From Streptomyces formicae (GTDB lineage Bacteria > Actinomycetota > Actinomycetes > Streptomycetales > Streptomycetaceae), in the NCBI RefSeq assembly GCF_002556545.1, contig NZ_CP022685.1:1054001-1118000 (forward strand): a stretch of DNA of 64,000 nucleotides. Direction: 5' to 3'. This document shows, piece after piece, positions 50,183-59,176 of this stretch. The translations under genes were made by a program, and so were the position numbers. Position 1 is the first letter of the stretch, and each line of letters begins with the position of its first letter. The notes under the pieces were generated by a model. That model was not told the DNA's origin and searched no databases. It worked only from the letters and a program-made list of their open reading frames with translations.

Positions 50183-52267
50183 ATGCGTCATCTCCCATCC
50201 CGCACAACCCGCCGCAGAGTGGTCGGATCGCTCGCCACCGCACTGCTCTGTGCGGCCGGTCTCGCCGCGCCGGCGTCCGCCGCCGCGGCCCCCGCCCCTC
50301 CCGCGTCCTCCGCGGCCACGCGCGACACGGCGGGCAGCTCCTCCGCCGATCCCGGCGTGCGGCTCCCCGACGGCCTCGCCCTCACCCCGCCCATGGGCTT
50401 CAACAACTGGAACTCCACCCATTGCAGGGCCGAGTTCGACGAGGCGATGGTCAAGGGGATCGCCGACATCTTCGTCGAGAAGGGGCTCAAGGACGCCGGG
50501 TACCAGTACGTCAACCTCGACGACTGCTGGGCGCTGCCCGCGCGCGACGCGAACGGCAAGCTGGTGCCCGACCCCAAGCGATTCCCCAACGGCATCAAGG
50601 CAGTTGCCGACTACGTGCACGCCAAGGGCCTGAAGCTCGGCATCTACACCAGCGCGGGCACCAAGACCTGCAACCCGGCCGGTTTCCCCGGCGCGCTCGG
50701 CCATGAGCGCAGCGACGCCCAGCAGTTCGCCGAATGGGGCGTCGACTACCTCAAGTACGACAACTGCAACAACCAGGGCGTGGACGCCAAACAGCGCTAC
50801 ATCACGATGCGCGACGCGCTGAAGGCCGCCTCCGAGTCGGTCGGCAGGCCCATCGTCTACAGCATCTGCGAGTGGGGCGAGAACAAGCCCTGGGAGTGGG
50901 CCGCCGACGTCGGCCACCTGTGGCGCACCACCGGGGACATCAGCGACAGCTGGGGCTCGATGGTGTCGATCATGAAGCAGAACCTGCCGCTCGCCAAGTA
51001 CGCGGGTCCCGGCCGCTGGAACGACCCCGACATGCTCGAGGTCGGCAACGGCGGCATGAGCGACACCGAGTACCGCACGCACTTCTCGATGTGGTCGATC
51101 ATGGCCGCGCCGCTGCTCATCGGCTCCGATCTGCGCAAGGCGACGCCTGAGACCTACGAGATCCTCGGCAACAAGGAAGTCATCGCCGTCGACCAGGACC
51201 CCCTGGGCAAGCAGGGCGAGGTGCTCTCGACGCAGAACGGCCGCTGGGTCGTCGCCAAGGAGATGAAGGACGGCAGCCGCGCCGTCGCCCTCTTCAACGA
51301 GACCGGGACCGCCCAGTCCATCGCCACCACCGCGAAGGCCGTCGGCCTGCCCGCCGCAGACGGGTACACACTGCGCGACCTGTGGCAGCACAAGAGCTAC
51401 AACACCGCGGGGGCGATCTCGGCGACCGTGCCCGCGCACGGCACCGTCCTGCTCCGCGTGTCGGCGGACGACAAGTGGGCCAAGAACCCGCCTGCCGTCG
51501 AACTCGGCGCGGACGGCGCCGCGTTGGTCGAGGCGGGCAAGCGGACCACGCTCACCTCCAAGGTGACCGACCTCGGCCGCACCGCCGCCAAGAACGTGTC
51601 GGTCGCGCTCACCGGGCCCTCCGGCTGGCGCCTGAAGGCCACCTCGCCGACCACCGCGAAGTCGCTGCGCACCGGCCAGTCGCTCACCACGTCCTGGTCC
51701 GTCACCGCACCGGCGGGCACGGCGCCCGGCAAGTACGACCTCACGCTCAAGAGCACCTACCGCTCGCCCCAGGGGGCCCGCGCCGAGAGCGTCCTGCCCC
51801 TGACGGCCGACGTGGTCGTCGCACCGCCCGCGGGCAGTTCGGCCCTGGGCGACCTGCCGTGGATCACCGCGACCAACGGCTGGGGCCCCGTCGAACGCAA
51901 CACCAGCAACGGCGAGAACGTCGGCGGTGACGGCAACCCGATCACCATCGGCGGCACGGTGTACGCCAAGGGGCTCGGCGTCCACGCGGACAGCGCGGTC
52001 GAGTACTACACCGGCGGCACCTGCGAGAAGGTCACCGCGCAGGTCGGCGTCGACGACGAGAAGCTCCTCAAGGGCACGGTCGTCTTCGAGATCTGGGCGG
52101 ACGGCAAGAAGGTCGCGTCCACCGGAGTCCTCACCAACGCCATGCCCGCACAGGAACTGTCGGCGGACGTGACCGGCGCCCGGCTGGTCCGCCTGGTCGT
52201 CACGGACGGCGGGGACGGCAACGACTCGGACCACGCGGACTGGGGGGATGCGACGTTGAGTTGCTGA
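50183..52267 (+). CDS. Secreted alpha-galactosidase, GH27, with NPCBM domain
   Basis: 694 residues. A Sec signal peptide (about 1-33, ending in AAPASAAAA) precedes a GH27 barrel (about 65-370) with GFNNWNSTHC, the catalytic nucleophile D193 in YLKYDNCNN, and the acid/base D281 in RWNDPDML. A beta-sandwich follows, then a NEW3-like immunoglobulin-type domain (about 440-540) and a C-terminal NPCBM carbohydrate-binding domain (about 545-694, YAKGLGVHADSAVEYYTGGT). It releases galactose from alpha-galactosides outside the cell; the divergent importer could then take up products. Regulated presumably by the nearby LacI protein. Confidence 0.93.
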   Translation: MRHLPSRTTRRRVVGSLATALLCAAGLAAPASAAAAPAPPASSAATRDTAGSSSADPGVRLPDGLALTPPMGFNNWNSTHCRAEFDEAMVKGIADIFVEKGLKDAGYQYVNLDDCWALPARDANGKLVPDPKRFPNGIKAVADYVHAKGLKLGIYTSAGTKTCNPAGFPGALGHERSDAQQFAEWGVDYLKYDNCNNQGVDAKQRYITMRDALKAASESVGRPIVYSICEWGENKPWEWAADVGHLWRTTGDISDSWGSMVSIMKQNLPLAKYAGPGRWNDPDMLEVGNGGMSDTEYRTHFSMWSIMAAPLLIGSDLRKATPETYEILGNKEVIAVDQDPLGKQGEVLSTQNGRWVVAKEMKDGSRAVALFNETGTAQSIATTAKAVGLPAADGYTLRDLWQHKSYNTAGAISATVPAHGTVLLRVSADDKWAKNPPAVELGADGAALVEAGKRTTLTSKVTDLGRTAAKNVSVALTGPSGWRLKATSPTTAKSLRTGQSLTTSWSVTAPAGTAPGKYDLTLKSTYRSPQGARAESVLPLTADVVVAPPAGSSALGDLPWITATNGWGPVERNTSNGENVGGDGNPITIGGTVYAKGLGVHADSAVEYYTGGTCEKVTAQVGVDDEKLLKGTVVFEIWADGKKVASTGVLTNAMPAQELSADVTGARLVRLVVTDGGDGNDSDHADWGDATLSC

Positions 52268-52749
52268 GGTGAGGCGCTGAGGTGAGGTGCTGAGGGCTGG
52301 GGCGGGGCGTCAGGCACGGGGCGCGCCGGGGCATGTCCGGTGCGCTTGGCCCGCCCCGTGGCCTTCGGGCTCGCGGGGCATCGCAAGCTGGGGTACTGCG
52401 CCACGGACCGAGGTGCGGCGCCGTGAGCCGAGGCCCAACGCTCCTGACTGAGGCACAGCCCCGCGAGCCAAGGCCCGCCCGACGCCGCGGACCGAAGCCC
52501 GACATCCAGGCCCGCGGACGGGAACCGCAAGCCAACGCTTGAAGATCCCGGCCCGCAGGCCGACGGCAGGGGGCCGGGCCGCTCCGGGTCGGGCCGGGGC
52601 GGGCAGCACCGGGTCTGGCCGGGGCGGGGCGGAGCGGGCAGCACCGGGGATCAGGCGCCGTCGGGGATCAGGCCCCGTCGAGGCAGCGCCGCGCAGGCGC
52701 CACCCCGACGCGCCCAACCCCTCCGCACCCAACCCCGACCCAACCCCTC
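52268..52749. repeat. 482-bp repeat-rich intergenic region
   Basis: No convincing gene. It contains a 13-bp tandem repeat GCTGAGGTGAGG[CT] (2.5 copies, 52263-52295), a series of degenerate ~21-bp units around GAGCCGAGGCCC (about 52405-52530), a 35-bp-period repeat with GGGCAGCACCGGG at 52601-52613 and 52636-52648, and a 17-bp tandem repeat of GGGGATCAGG[C]..CCGTC at 52646-52679. Antisense ORFs here translate to low-complexity Arg/Pro/Gly and are probably not genes. It may act as a transcription barrier between the convergent galactosidase and kinase genes. Confidence 0.7.
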
Positions 52750-53712
52750 CTACGCAGGCCGCAATTCCACAGCCGCGCTCGACCCACTACTACCGAGCGC
52801 GGCCGCCGCCGCGCCGACCAGGCCCGCGTCCGTCCCCATCAGGGCCGGAGCCACGGTCAGTTGGCGTACGAACGAGAGCGTGGCGTAGTCGCGCAGGGCG
52901 CGGCGCAGTGGGGTGAAGAGCACGTCGCCCGCCTTGCCCACTCCCCCGCCGATCACCGCGATGTCGATCTCGACGAGCGTCGCCGTCGCGGCGATGCCCG
53001 CCGCCAGCGCCTGCGCCGCGCGCTCGAAGGAGGCGAGGGCCACCGGGTCGCCCGCGCGCGCGGCGGTCGCCACCGCGGCCGCCGACGTGTCGCCGTCCGG
53101 GCCCGGTACCCAGCCGCCCTCGAGCGCACGGCGCGCGATGTTCGGCCCGCTCGCTATCCGCTCGACGCAGCCGCGCGCCCCGCACGGGCACGGGTCGCCG
53201 TCGAGGTCCACGCTGATGTGGCCGATGTGCCCCGCGTTGCCCGTGGGGCCGGGATGCAGCGCGCCGCCAAGGACCAGACCGCCGCCGACGCCCGTGGAGA
53301 CCACCATGCACAGCGCGTTGTCGTGGCCGCGGGCCGCGCCCTGCCAGTGTTCGGCCGCGGTCATCGCGACGCCGTCGCCGACCAGGGCGACGGGCAGCCC
53401 GCCGGTGACCGCACGGACCCGGTCGACCAGGGGGTAGCCGCGCCAGCCGGGGATGTTGACGGGGCTGACCGTCCCTGCCGACGCGTCCACGGGGCCCGCG
53501 CTGCCGATCCCCACCGTGCCGACCCCGCCCCACAGTTGACTGGACGTCAGCTCGCCGAGCACCTCCTCGACCGCCCGCATGACCGTGTCGCCCTCCTCCC
53601 GCGAGGGCGTCGGCCGCTGGGCGCGCAGCACGATCCGGCCGCGGCCGTCCACCAGGGCTCCGGCGATCTTGGTGCCGCCGATGTCGAGTGCGGCGACGAG
53701 GTCCATGTGCAT
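52750..53712 (-). CDS. ROK-family sugar kinase
   Basis: 320 residues starting MHMDLVAALDIGGTKIAGAL. Unlike the ROK repressor at 18.6 kb it has no helix-turn-helix and keeps the kinase features: the phosphate loop ALDIGGTKIAGAL, the catalytic-Asp region VGDGVAMTAAEHWQG, the GCGVGGGLV-type loop VSTGVGGGLVLGG and the zinc motif GDPCPCGARGCVE. It probably phosphorylates glucose or another hexose released from the imported sugar. AGGAG upstream favours the ATG at 53712. Divergent from a LacI regulator, with a palindrome between them. Confidence 0.88.
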   Translation of the reverse strand: MHMDLVAALDIGGTKIAGALVDGRGRIVLRAQRPTPSREEGDTVMRAVEEVLGELTSSQLWGGVGTVGIGSAGPVDASAGTVSPVNIPGWRGYPLVDRVRAVTGGLPVALVGDGVAMTAAEHWQGAARGHDNALCMVVSTGVGGGLVLGGALHPGPTGNAGHIGHISVDLDGDPCPCGARGCVERIASGPNIARRALEGGWVPGPDGDTSAAAVATAARAGDPVALASFERAAQALAAGIAATATLVEIDIAVIGGGVGKAGDVLFTPLRRALRDYATLSFVRQLTVAPALMGTDAGLVGAAAAALGSSGSSAAVELRPA

Positions 53713-53776
53713 CTGTGTCGGGTCTCCTGGTGTATGGGCAGGCCGGAGAGTGCGTTGGACAGTCTCTCTCGCATCT

Positions 53777-53788
53777 GACAACGTTGTC
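53777..53788. promoter_or_regulatory. 12-bp palindrome GACAACGTTGTC, probable LacI operator
   Basis: GACAACGTTGTC is a perfect inverted repeat with the central CG step typical of LacI-family operators. It sits between the divergent ROK kinase and LacI genes, 22 bp before the LacI start, next to a possible -10 (TATGCT at 53796-53801). Probably autoregulatory and controlling the kinase. Confidence 0.65.
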
Positions 53789-53810
53789 CAGGCTCTATGC
53801 TCGACGCCAC

Positions 53811-54896
53811 ATGCTCATGGACCACCTCATGGACGACAGGACAGGACAGCGCACCGTGGCCGAGACCGCCTCCCGCCGACCCGAGAACCGCTACGGCAAC
53901 CGTCCGACCATGAAGGACGTCGCCGCGCGCGCGGGCGTGGGCCTCAAGACGGTCTCGCGTGTCGTCAACGGTGAACCCGGCGTCACCCCCGACACCGAAC
54001 GCCGTGTGCAGGAGGCCATCGAGGCGTTGGGCTTCCGCCGCAACGACAGCGCCCGCGTGCTGCGCAAGGGCCGCACCGCCAGCATCGGCCTGGTGCTCGA
54101 AGACCTCGCGGACCCCTTCTACGGACCGCTGAGCCGCGCCGTTGAGGAGGTCGCGCGGGCGCACGGCGCGCTCCTCATCAACGGATCGAGCGCCGAAGAC
54201 CCGGACCGCGAACAGGAGTTGGTGCTCGCGCTGTGCGCCCGCCGGGTCGACGGCCTCGTGGTCATCCCGGCCGGTGACGACCACCGCTATCTGGAGCCGG
54301 AGATCGCTGCCGGTGTCGCCACCGTCTTCGTCGACCGGCCCGCCGGGAAGATCGACGCCGACGTCGTGCTCTCCGACAGCTTCGGCGGCGCGCGGGACGG
54401 CGTCGCCCACCTCATCGCGCACGGCCACCGCCGCATCGGCTTCATCGGCGACCAGCCGCGCATCCACACCGCCATAGAGCGGCTGCGCGGCTACCGCGCG
54501 GCCATGGAGGACGCGAGCATCCCCGTCGACGAGGCCTGGGTCTCGCTCGGCCTCACCGACCCGGAGCGCGTCCGCACGGCGGCCGAGGCGATGCTGACGG
54601 GCCCCGATCCGGTCACCGCCGTCTTCGCGGGCAACAACCGCGTGACCGTGACCGTCATCCGGGTCCTCGCCGCGCTGGACCGCACCGTGGCCCTGGTCGG
54701 CTTCGACGACATCGAGCTCGCGGATCTGCTGGAGCCCGGAGTGACCGTCGTCGCGCAGGACGCCGCACAGTTGGGCAGGACCGCGGCCGAACGGCTCTTC
54801 CGCCAGCTCGACGGCGCCTCGGACGCGCCCGAGCGCATCGAACTGCCGACGCGGCTCATCCAGCGCGGGTCGGGGGAACTGCGGCCCGCGGACTGA
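53811..54896 (+). CDS. LacI-family transcriptional regulator
   Basis: 361 residues. After a 30-residue lead the LacI helix-turn-helix reads TMKDVAARAGVGLKTVSRVV with NGEPGVTPDTERRVQEAIEA; the effector domain is a periplasmic-binding-protein fold (GLVLEDLADPFYGPLSRAVE... VALVGFDDIELADLLEPGVT). The first ATG at 53811 may be a leaderless start; ATGs at 53817 and 53829 are alternatives. The gene is divergent from the sugar kinase and near the alpha-galactoside locus, so it is the likely regulator of both. Confidence 0.9.
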   Translation: MLMDHLMDDRTGQRTVAETASRRPENRYGNRPTMKDVAARAGVGLKTVSRVVNGEPGVTPDTERRVQEAIEALGFRRNDSARVLRKGRTASIGLVLEDLADPFYGPLSRAVEEVARAHGALLINGSSAEDPDREQELVLALCARRVDGLVVIPAGDDHRYLEPEIAAGVATVFVDRPAGKIDADVVLSDSFGGARDGVAHLIAHGHRRIGFIGDQPRIHTAIERLRGYRAAMEDASIPVDEAWVSLGLTDPERVRTAAEAMLTGPDPVTAVFAGNNRVTVTVIRVLAALDRTVALVGFDDIELADLLEPGVTVVAQDAAQLGRTAAERLFRQLDGASDAPERIELPTRLIQRGSGELRPAD

Positions 54897-54923
54897 GCGC
54901 GCTGGCGGGGTGGGCGGTCGTCG

Positions 54924-55418
54924 TCAGACGCCGAGTTCCTCGATGACCCCGCTGATGCTCCCGGCCGCCGTCACCCGAGTGACCGCTGCGTCCAGCCAGT
55001 GCGGATCACCCAGCCGGTGCGCCGCCTTGGCCTCGGCGGCCTGCGCGAACAACCCGCCCAGCAGGCCGATGTCGCCGTAGGCGTAGGAGTGTTTGTGGTG
55101 GGTGTACCGCGCCGACCAGTCCTCGTACGGATCGCGCACCAGTGCCCGCACGGAACAGGCCCTGCGGCCGAACTCCCCGGGACCGAAAGCAGTCATCCCC
55201 TCCATGACGGAGGAGGCCATCCACGCCCACTGGGTGGAACGCACGTCCAGGTCCACGATCCTGGACCACGGGAGCACCGCACGGCATCGCGGCGCCATCG
55301 GCCCGTGGTGTTCCATGCCGTCCTCCGTCAGGACGAGCCATGAGCAGCCCGCTCGCGTCGAGTCACCGATGACCCATCGGTCACCGACCCGCTGAAGCGG
55401 TCCGAGCTGCTCTGCCAT
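54924..55418 (-). CDS. Hypothetical protein, 164 aa
   Basis: MAEQLGPLQRVGDRWVIGDS starts a mainly beta-stranded, PH-like N-terminal half (LVLTEDGMEHHGPMAPRCRA, then LPWSRIVDLDVRS), followed by a helical C-terminus (GLFAQAAEAKAAHRLGDPHW). No signal peptide or membrane helix. I recognise it as a Streptomyces-type hypothetical of unknown function; the beta half is reminiscent of a PH-type membrane-binding or protein-interaction module, which is speculative. Transcribed leftward, 28 bp from the lacI stop. Confidence 0.7.
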   Translation of the reverse strand: MAEQLGPLQRVGDRWVIGDSTRAGCSWLVLTEDGMEHHGPMAPRCRAVLPWSRIVDLDVRSTQWAWMASSVMEGMTAFGPGEFGRRACSVRALVRDPYEDWSARYTHHKHSYAYGDIGLLGGLFAQAAEAKAAHRLGDPHWLDAAVTRVTAAGSISGVIEELGV

Positions 55419-55529
55419 GAAGTCTCCGGTCCGGTCCCTGATGCCCCCTGACGCCCATGGGCGCCACCTCGCACCAAAACCCTACCTACCGGTCATTTCT
55501 CCGTCCTGGCCGCCCCCGCTCGTCCCGGC

Positions 55530-56021
55530 TCAGGGCCAGAACACGACCGCAAGCGCGATCAACGTGCCCAGGGCGACGACCCCACCGACGATGCCGAAGA
55601 CCTTGGCGGCCTTCTGGCCGGTGGGCTTGATCTCACGCCAGCCGAGCTCCGCCGCCACGCCCCTGATCAACCGGTGGCCCGCGGTGGAGGAGAAGCTCTG
55701 CCGGTCGGCACCGGCCAGGGAGCCGCTCGTGACCCAGTACCGGCTTCGGCCCGTCTCGACGGTCCGTCCGCGCAGCGGTCCTGGGCCGTGGGTCTCCGTG
55801 CGGACGATGTCCGTCATGACGAAGGTCAGCTCCCCCGGGTCCAACGCGACGCGGTAGGTGTGGACCTGAGTGGTGTGGCGGCTCGTCGTCGGGACGTCCG
55901 CGACCAGGTCGAACCCCCGTTCCCTGCGCTGGAACCGGTACGCGGTGGCCGCGTCCGTGAGGGACTCCTGGACACGGGCGGAGAACGCCTCCGTGCCGTC
56001 GGCGCGGTGGGCTTCGCTCAT
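55530..56021 (-). CDS. Hypothetical protein with C-terminal membrane anchor, 163 aa
   Basis: MSEAHRADGTEAFSARVQES begins a soluble, mixed alpha/beta domain (YRFQRRERGFDLVADVPTTS, VVTYRVALDPGELTF-like strands), and one C-terminal helix KVFGIVGGVVALGTLIALAV ends at a Trp-Pro tail. It is tail-anchored. No family recognised. It precedes, in the leftward direction, the Ser/Thr kinase gene by 28 bp at its far end, and the two may be cotranscribed, which would make it a candidate kinase partner or substrate. Confidence 0.65.
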   Translation of the reverse strand: MSEAHRADGTEAFSARVQESLTDAATAYRFQRRERGFDLVADVPTTSRHTTQVHTYRVALDPGELTFVMTDIVRTETHGPGPLRGRTVETGRSRYWVTSGSLAGADRQSFSSTAGHRLIRGVAAELGWREIKPTGQKAAKVFGIVGGVVALGTLIALAVVFWP

Positions 56022-56049
56022 GGGCGCGCCCCTTTCCTGGTCCGTGGTG

Positions 56050-57807
56050 TCAGCAGGTCGGCAGGCCCGGCAGCGGCTTGTCGTTGTCGCCGCCGGTGAT
56101 GTAGACGTCGCTGACGAAGACGTTCCTGTTGCCGCTGTCGTCGTCCGTCTTGGCCCACCAGACGTTCGTCCAGCGGCCGTACGTCTCGCGGCGGCCCAGG
56201 TTCTGCTGGCAGTAGAAGTAGTTGGTGCCCGAGTTCAGGCTGCCCGCCTCGGCGCCGGACGCGGTGTAGGACGTCGCGGTGCGCCACACCGAGCAGTTGT
56301 ACTTGCCGCCGCCCGCCGGGTGGCAGACCGGGTCCGGCTCGGAGCCGCCGCCACCACCGCCCGAAGGGCCTCCGGTCGGCTTGGTGGTGGGGTCGGGCCG
56401 GGACGAGGACGCGTCGCCGTTCTTGTCCCCGCCGTCCCGCTCGCCCTTGTCCCGGTCCGACGACCCACCGTCGTCCCTGTCCTTGTCCTTGCCCTTGCTC
56501 TCGTTCTTGTCGCCGTCCGGCTTCGTGTCCGGCTCGCGGGATTTCTCGTCACCCTGCTTCGACGGCTCGGGCCGCTGGGACGCGCCACCGAGGGGGCCGT
56601 TGCTGTCGTCGTCGGCGCGGTCGACGTCGCTCCCCGCGGCCGCGCTCTCCTTGGCCCGGCTGTCGCTGTCGTCCTTGCCCTGGAGAAGGGCCACGGCCGT
56701 GCCTGTCGCCGCGAGCACGACGGCCACGGCAGCGGCGGCGAGCCAGGCCCGGCCCTTGCGCGGCCGTCGCGTGGTGCGGGTCGCGCCGAGGTCCACGGCG
56801 GGCGGGCTCTGCGGCTCGCCGAAGGGCGCCTGCGCGGCGGGCGACGGCGGCGGTCCGAAGCCGGGCGGCGGCGTGTTCGGAATGCTGCGTACCGTCTGCT
56901 GACGCGGCTCCGGGGCCTCCCGCAGCGCGGCCGTGGCCACGTCCCCGGCGGCCGACGCGGCCACCCCGGCGAGCAGCCCGCACGCGGCGGCCGCGTCGGG
57001 CCGCGCCTGCGGGTCCTTGTGCATCAGCTGCCGCAGTACGGGAGTCAGGGGGCCGGAGCGGCGCGGCTCGGGCAGCGGGTCGACGACGATCGCGGTGAGC
57101 GTCGACCACGTCGACGTACGGCGGAAGGGGGAGTCGCCCTCGACCGCGGCGTACAGGGTGGCGCCGAGCGCCCAGACGTCGGACGCCGGTCCCGGGTCGT
57201 GGCCCTGGGCGCGCTCGGGCGCCAAGTAGTCCAGAGAGCCGATCAGTTCGCCGCTGCGGGTCAGGTGCGTCGCCGATCCGTCGCCGGGGTCCTCCATCGT
57301 CGCGATGCCGAAGTCCGTGAGGACGACGCGTCCCCCGGTCTCCAGGAGGATGTTGCCCGGCTTCACGTCGCGGTGCAGGACGCCCACGCGGTGCGCGGCG
57401 GCCAGGGCCTCCATGACCTTGGCGCCGACGGCCGCCGCCTCGCGCGGTTCGAGGGTGCCGCGCTCGCGCAGCACGTCGTCGAGGGAAGGGCCTTCGACGA
57501 GCTCCATGACGATGAGGGGGCGGCCGTCCTCCTCCGCCACGTCGTGCACGGCGACCACTCCGGGGTGGCGCACCCGGGCGGCGGCTCTCGCCTCGCGCTG
57601 CATCCGCAGGCGCAGGTCGGCCAGTTCGCCACCGGCCGCGTCCGTGAACGTGCGCAGTTCCTTGACCGCCACCTCGCGGTGCAGCACCTCGTCGACCGCG
57701 CGCCACACGACGCCCATGCCGCCGCGCCCGAGCTGGGCCACGACGCGATAGCGCCCGGCGAGCAGCCGTCCGGCCCCGCCCGTCTGTTCCTGATCCCCCG
57801 AAGACAC
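56050..57807 (-). CDS. Transmembrane Ser/Thr protein kinase (PknB type, non-PASTA sensor)
   Basis: 585 residues. The kinase domain (about 16-275) has the Gly loop LGRGGMGVVW, catalytic Lys49 in VAVKEL, HRDVKPGN with Asp147 and DFG at 165-167, all conserved. A Pro-rich linker leads to one membrane helix at about 354-375, then a long acidic/basic linker (about 377-500, KGKDKDRDDGGSSDRDKGER) and a C-terminal domain of about 80 residues with four Cys (DPVCHPAGGGKYNC, FYCQQNLG, final PTC) that probably form two disulfides outside the cell. There are no PASTA repeats, so the signal is not obviously muropeptide. Neighbour of a tail-anchored hypothetical. Confidence 0.93.
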   Translation of the reverse strand: MSSGDQEQTGGAGRLLAGRYRVVAQLGRGGMGVVWRAVDEVLHREVAVKELRTFTDAAGGELADLRLRMQREARAAARVRHPGVVAVHDVAEEDGRPLIVMELVEGPSLDDVLRERGTLEPREAAAVGAKVMEALAAAHRVGVLHRDVKPGNILLETGGRVVLTDFGIATMEDPGDGSATHLTRSGELIGSLDYLAPERAQGHDPGPASDVWALGATLYAAVEGDSPFRRTSTWSTLTAIVVDPLPEPRRSGPLTPVLRQLMHKDPQARPDAAAACGLLAGVAASAAGDVATAALREAPEPRQQTVRSIPNTPPPGFGPPPSPAAQAPFGEPQSPPAVDLGATRTTRRPRKGRAWLAAAAVAVVLAATGTAVALLQGKDDSDSRAKESAAAGSDVDRADDDSNGPLGGASQRPEPSKQGDEKSREPDTKPDGDKNESKGKDKDRDDGGSSDRDKGERDGGDKNGDASSSRPDPTTKPTGGPSGGGGGGSEPDPVCHPAGGGKYNCSVWRTATSYTASGAEAGSLNSGTNYFYCQQNLGRRETYGRWTNVWWAKTDDDSGNRNVFVSDVYITGGDNDKPLPGLPTC

Positions 57808-57883
57808 CGCTGCCCCGTTCCCCGCGTCACCACGTTCCGTGGCGTACAGAGTACGGGGCAGCTGTGACAGGCCGTGTCCGGTG

Positions 57884-59176
57884 TTACTTGCCCGATGCCG
57901 TGAGGTCGCCGCGGCGCGGTCCCGAGAAGCCCTGGAGACGGGCCAGGGTCAGGCCGGTGAGCCGGGTGACCTCGCCCGCGTCGAGCGCGCCGCAGTCCAG
58001 GCCGCGCAGCAGGTATCCGGCGAGCGCCTTGGCGGTGGCGGGCTCGTCGGCCACGCCGCCGCCCTCGTGGTGGCCCGCGTAGGCGGCGAGGCGGGCGGCG
58101 GCCGCCTCGAAGCCCTCGCGGTAGAACGCGAACACGGCGGCGTAGCGCGTGGGGATGTGGCCGGGGTGCATGTCCCAGCCCTGGTAGTAGGCGCGGGCCA
58201 GGGCGCGCCGGGTGAGGCCGTAGTGCAGCCGCCAGGCGTCGTGGACCTGCTCGGTGGTGCCGACGGGCAGGACGTTGGTGGAGCCGTCGGAGACGCGCAC
58301 TCCGGTGCCCGCGGCGGCGACCTGCATGACGGCCTTGGCGTGGTCGGCCGCCGGGTGGTCGCTGGCCTGGTAGGCGGCGCTGACGTGCAGGCAGGCGCTG
58401 TAGTCGAAGGTGCCGTAGTGCAGTCCGGTGGCGCGGCCCTCGGCGGCCTGGATCATGCGGGCCACGGCGGCGGTGCCGTCGGTGGCGAGGATGGACTGGC
58501 TGGTCTCGATCTGGATCTCGAAGCCGATGCGGCCCCGCTCCAGGCCGCGCGCCTTCTCGAACTCCTCCAGGAGGCGCACCATCGCGGTGACCTGCTCCGG
58601 GTAGGTCACCTTCGGCAGCGTGAGGACGAGCCCGTCGGGCAGGCCGCCCGCCTCCATGAGTCCGGACAGGAAGATGTCGAGGGTGCGGATGCCTCGGTCA
58701 CGCACCGCCTCCTCCATGCACTTCATGCGGATGCCCATGTACGGGGCCGCGGTGCCGTTCTGGTACGCCTCCGCGACCAGGCGGGCCGCGCGGGCGGCGT
58801 CCTGGTCCTCGTCGGCGCCCTTGTAGCCGTCCTCGAAGTCGATGCGCAGGTCTTCGACGGGCTCGCGCTCCAGCTTGGCGCGCACGCGCGTGTAGACGGC
58901 GTCGGCGAGGTCGTCGCCCAGGCCGAGGACGGCGGCGAAGGAGGCGGCGTCCGGGGCGTGCTCGTCGAGCATCGCCAGGGCCTGGTCGCCCCAGGTCCTG
59001 ATGGAGGCCGCGTCGAACTGCTCACCGGGGACGTACACGGTGTGGACCGGCTGACGGGTGCCGGGGTCTCCGGGATAGCGGCGCTCGAGCTCCGCGTCCA
59101 CCGGGGCGAGGGAAGCGCTGATGCCCTCGCTGACCGCGCCCGCGAGGCTCGTTGCCACCTTCTCTTGCTGACCCAT
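57884..59176 (-). CDS. HpcH/HpaI-like aldolase family (DUF6986) protein
   Basis: 430 residues from the ATG at 59176 (MGQQEKVATS), preceded by GGAGGG at 59182-59187; an in-frame GTG at 59191 is less likely. The sequence is like the aldolase family annotated in Streptomyces near malate synthase-like proteins: VEDLRIDFEDGYKGADEDQD (two acidic metal ligands) and RIGFEIQIETSQSIL, a TIM-barrel metal site. Members cleave or condense carbon-carbon bonds with oxaloacetate- or pyruvate-like substrates. It is divergent from the EEP phosphatase gene. The reaction is not established. Confidence 0.8.
   Translation of the reverse strand: MGQQEKVATSLAGAVSEGISASLAPVDAELERRYPGDPGTRQPVHTVYVPGEQFDAASIRTWGDQALAMLDEHAPDAASFAAVLGLGDDLADAVYTRVRAKLEREPVEDLRIDFEDGYKGADEDQDAARAARLVAEAYQNGTAAPYMGIRMKCMEEAVRDRGIRTLDIFLSGLMEAGGLPDGLVLTLPKVTYPEQVTAMVRLLEEFEKARGLERGRIGFEIQIETSQSILATDGTAAVARMIQAAEGRATGLHYGTFDYSACLHVSAAYQASDHPAADHAKAVMQVAAAGTGVRVSDGSTNVLPVGTTEQVHDAWRLHYGLTRRALARAYYQGWDMHPGHIPTRYAAVFAFYREGFEAAAARLAAYAGHHEGGGVADEPATAKALAGYLLRGLDCGALDAGEVTRLTGLTLARLQGFSGPRRGDLTASGK

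Noticed and set aside
52310..52732. A 140-codon antisense ORF in the spacer at 52.3-52.7 kb
   Set aside because: It encodes repetitive Arg/Pro/Gly/Ala only, coincides with DNA repeats, and has no ribosome binding site.
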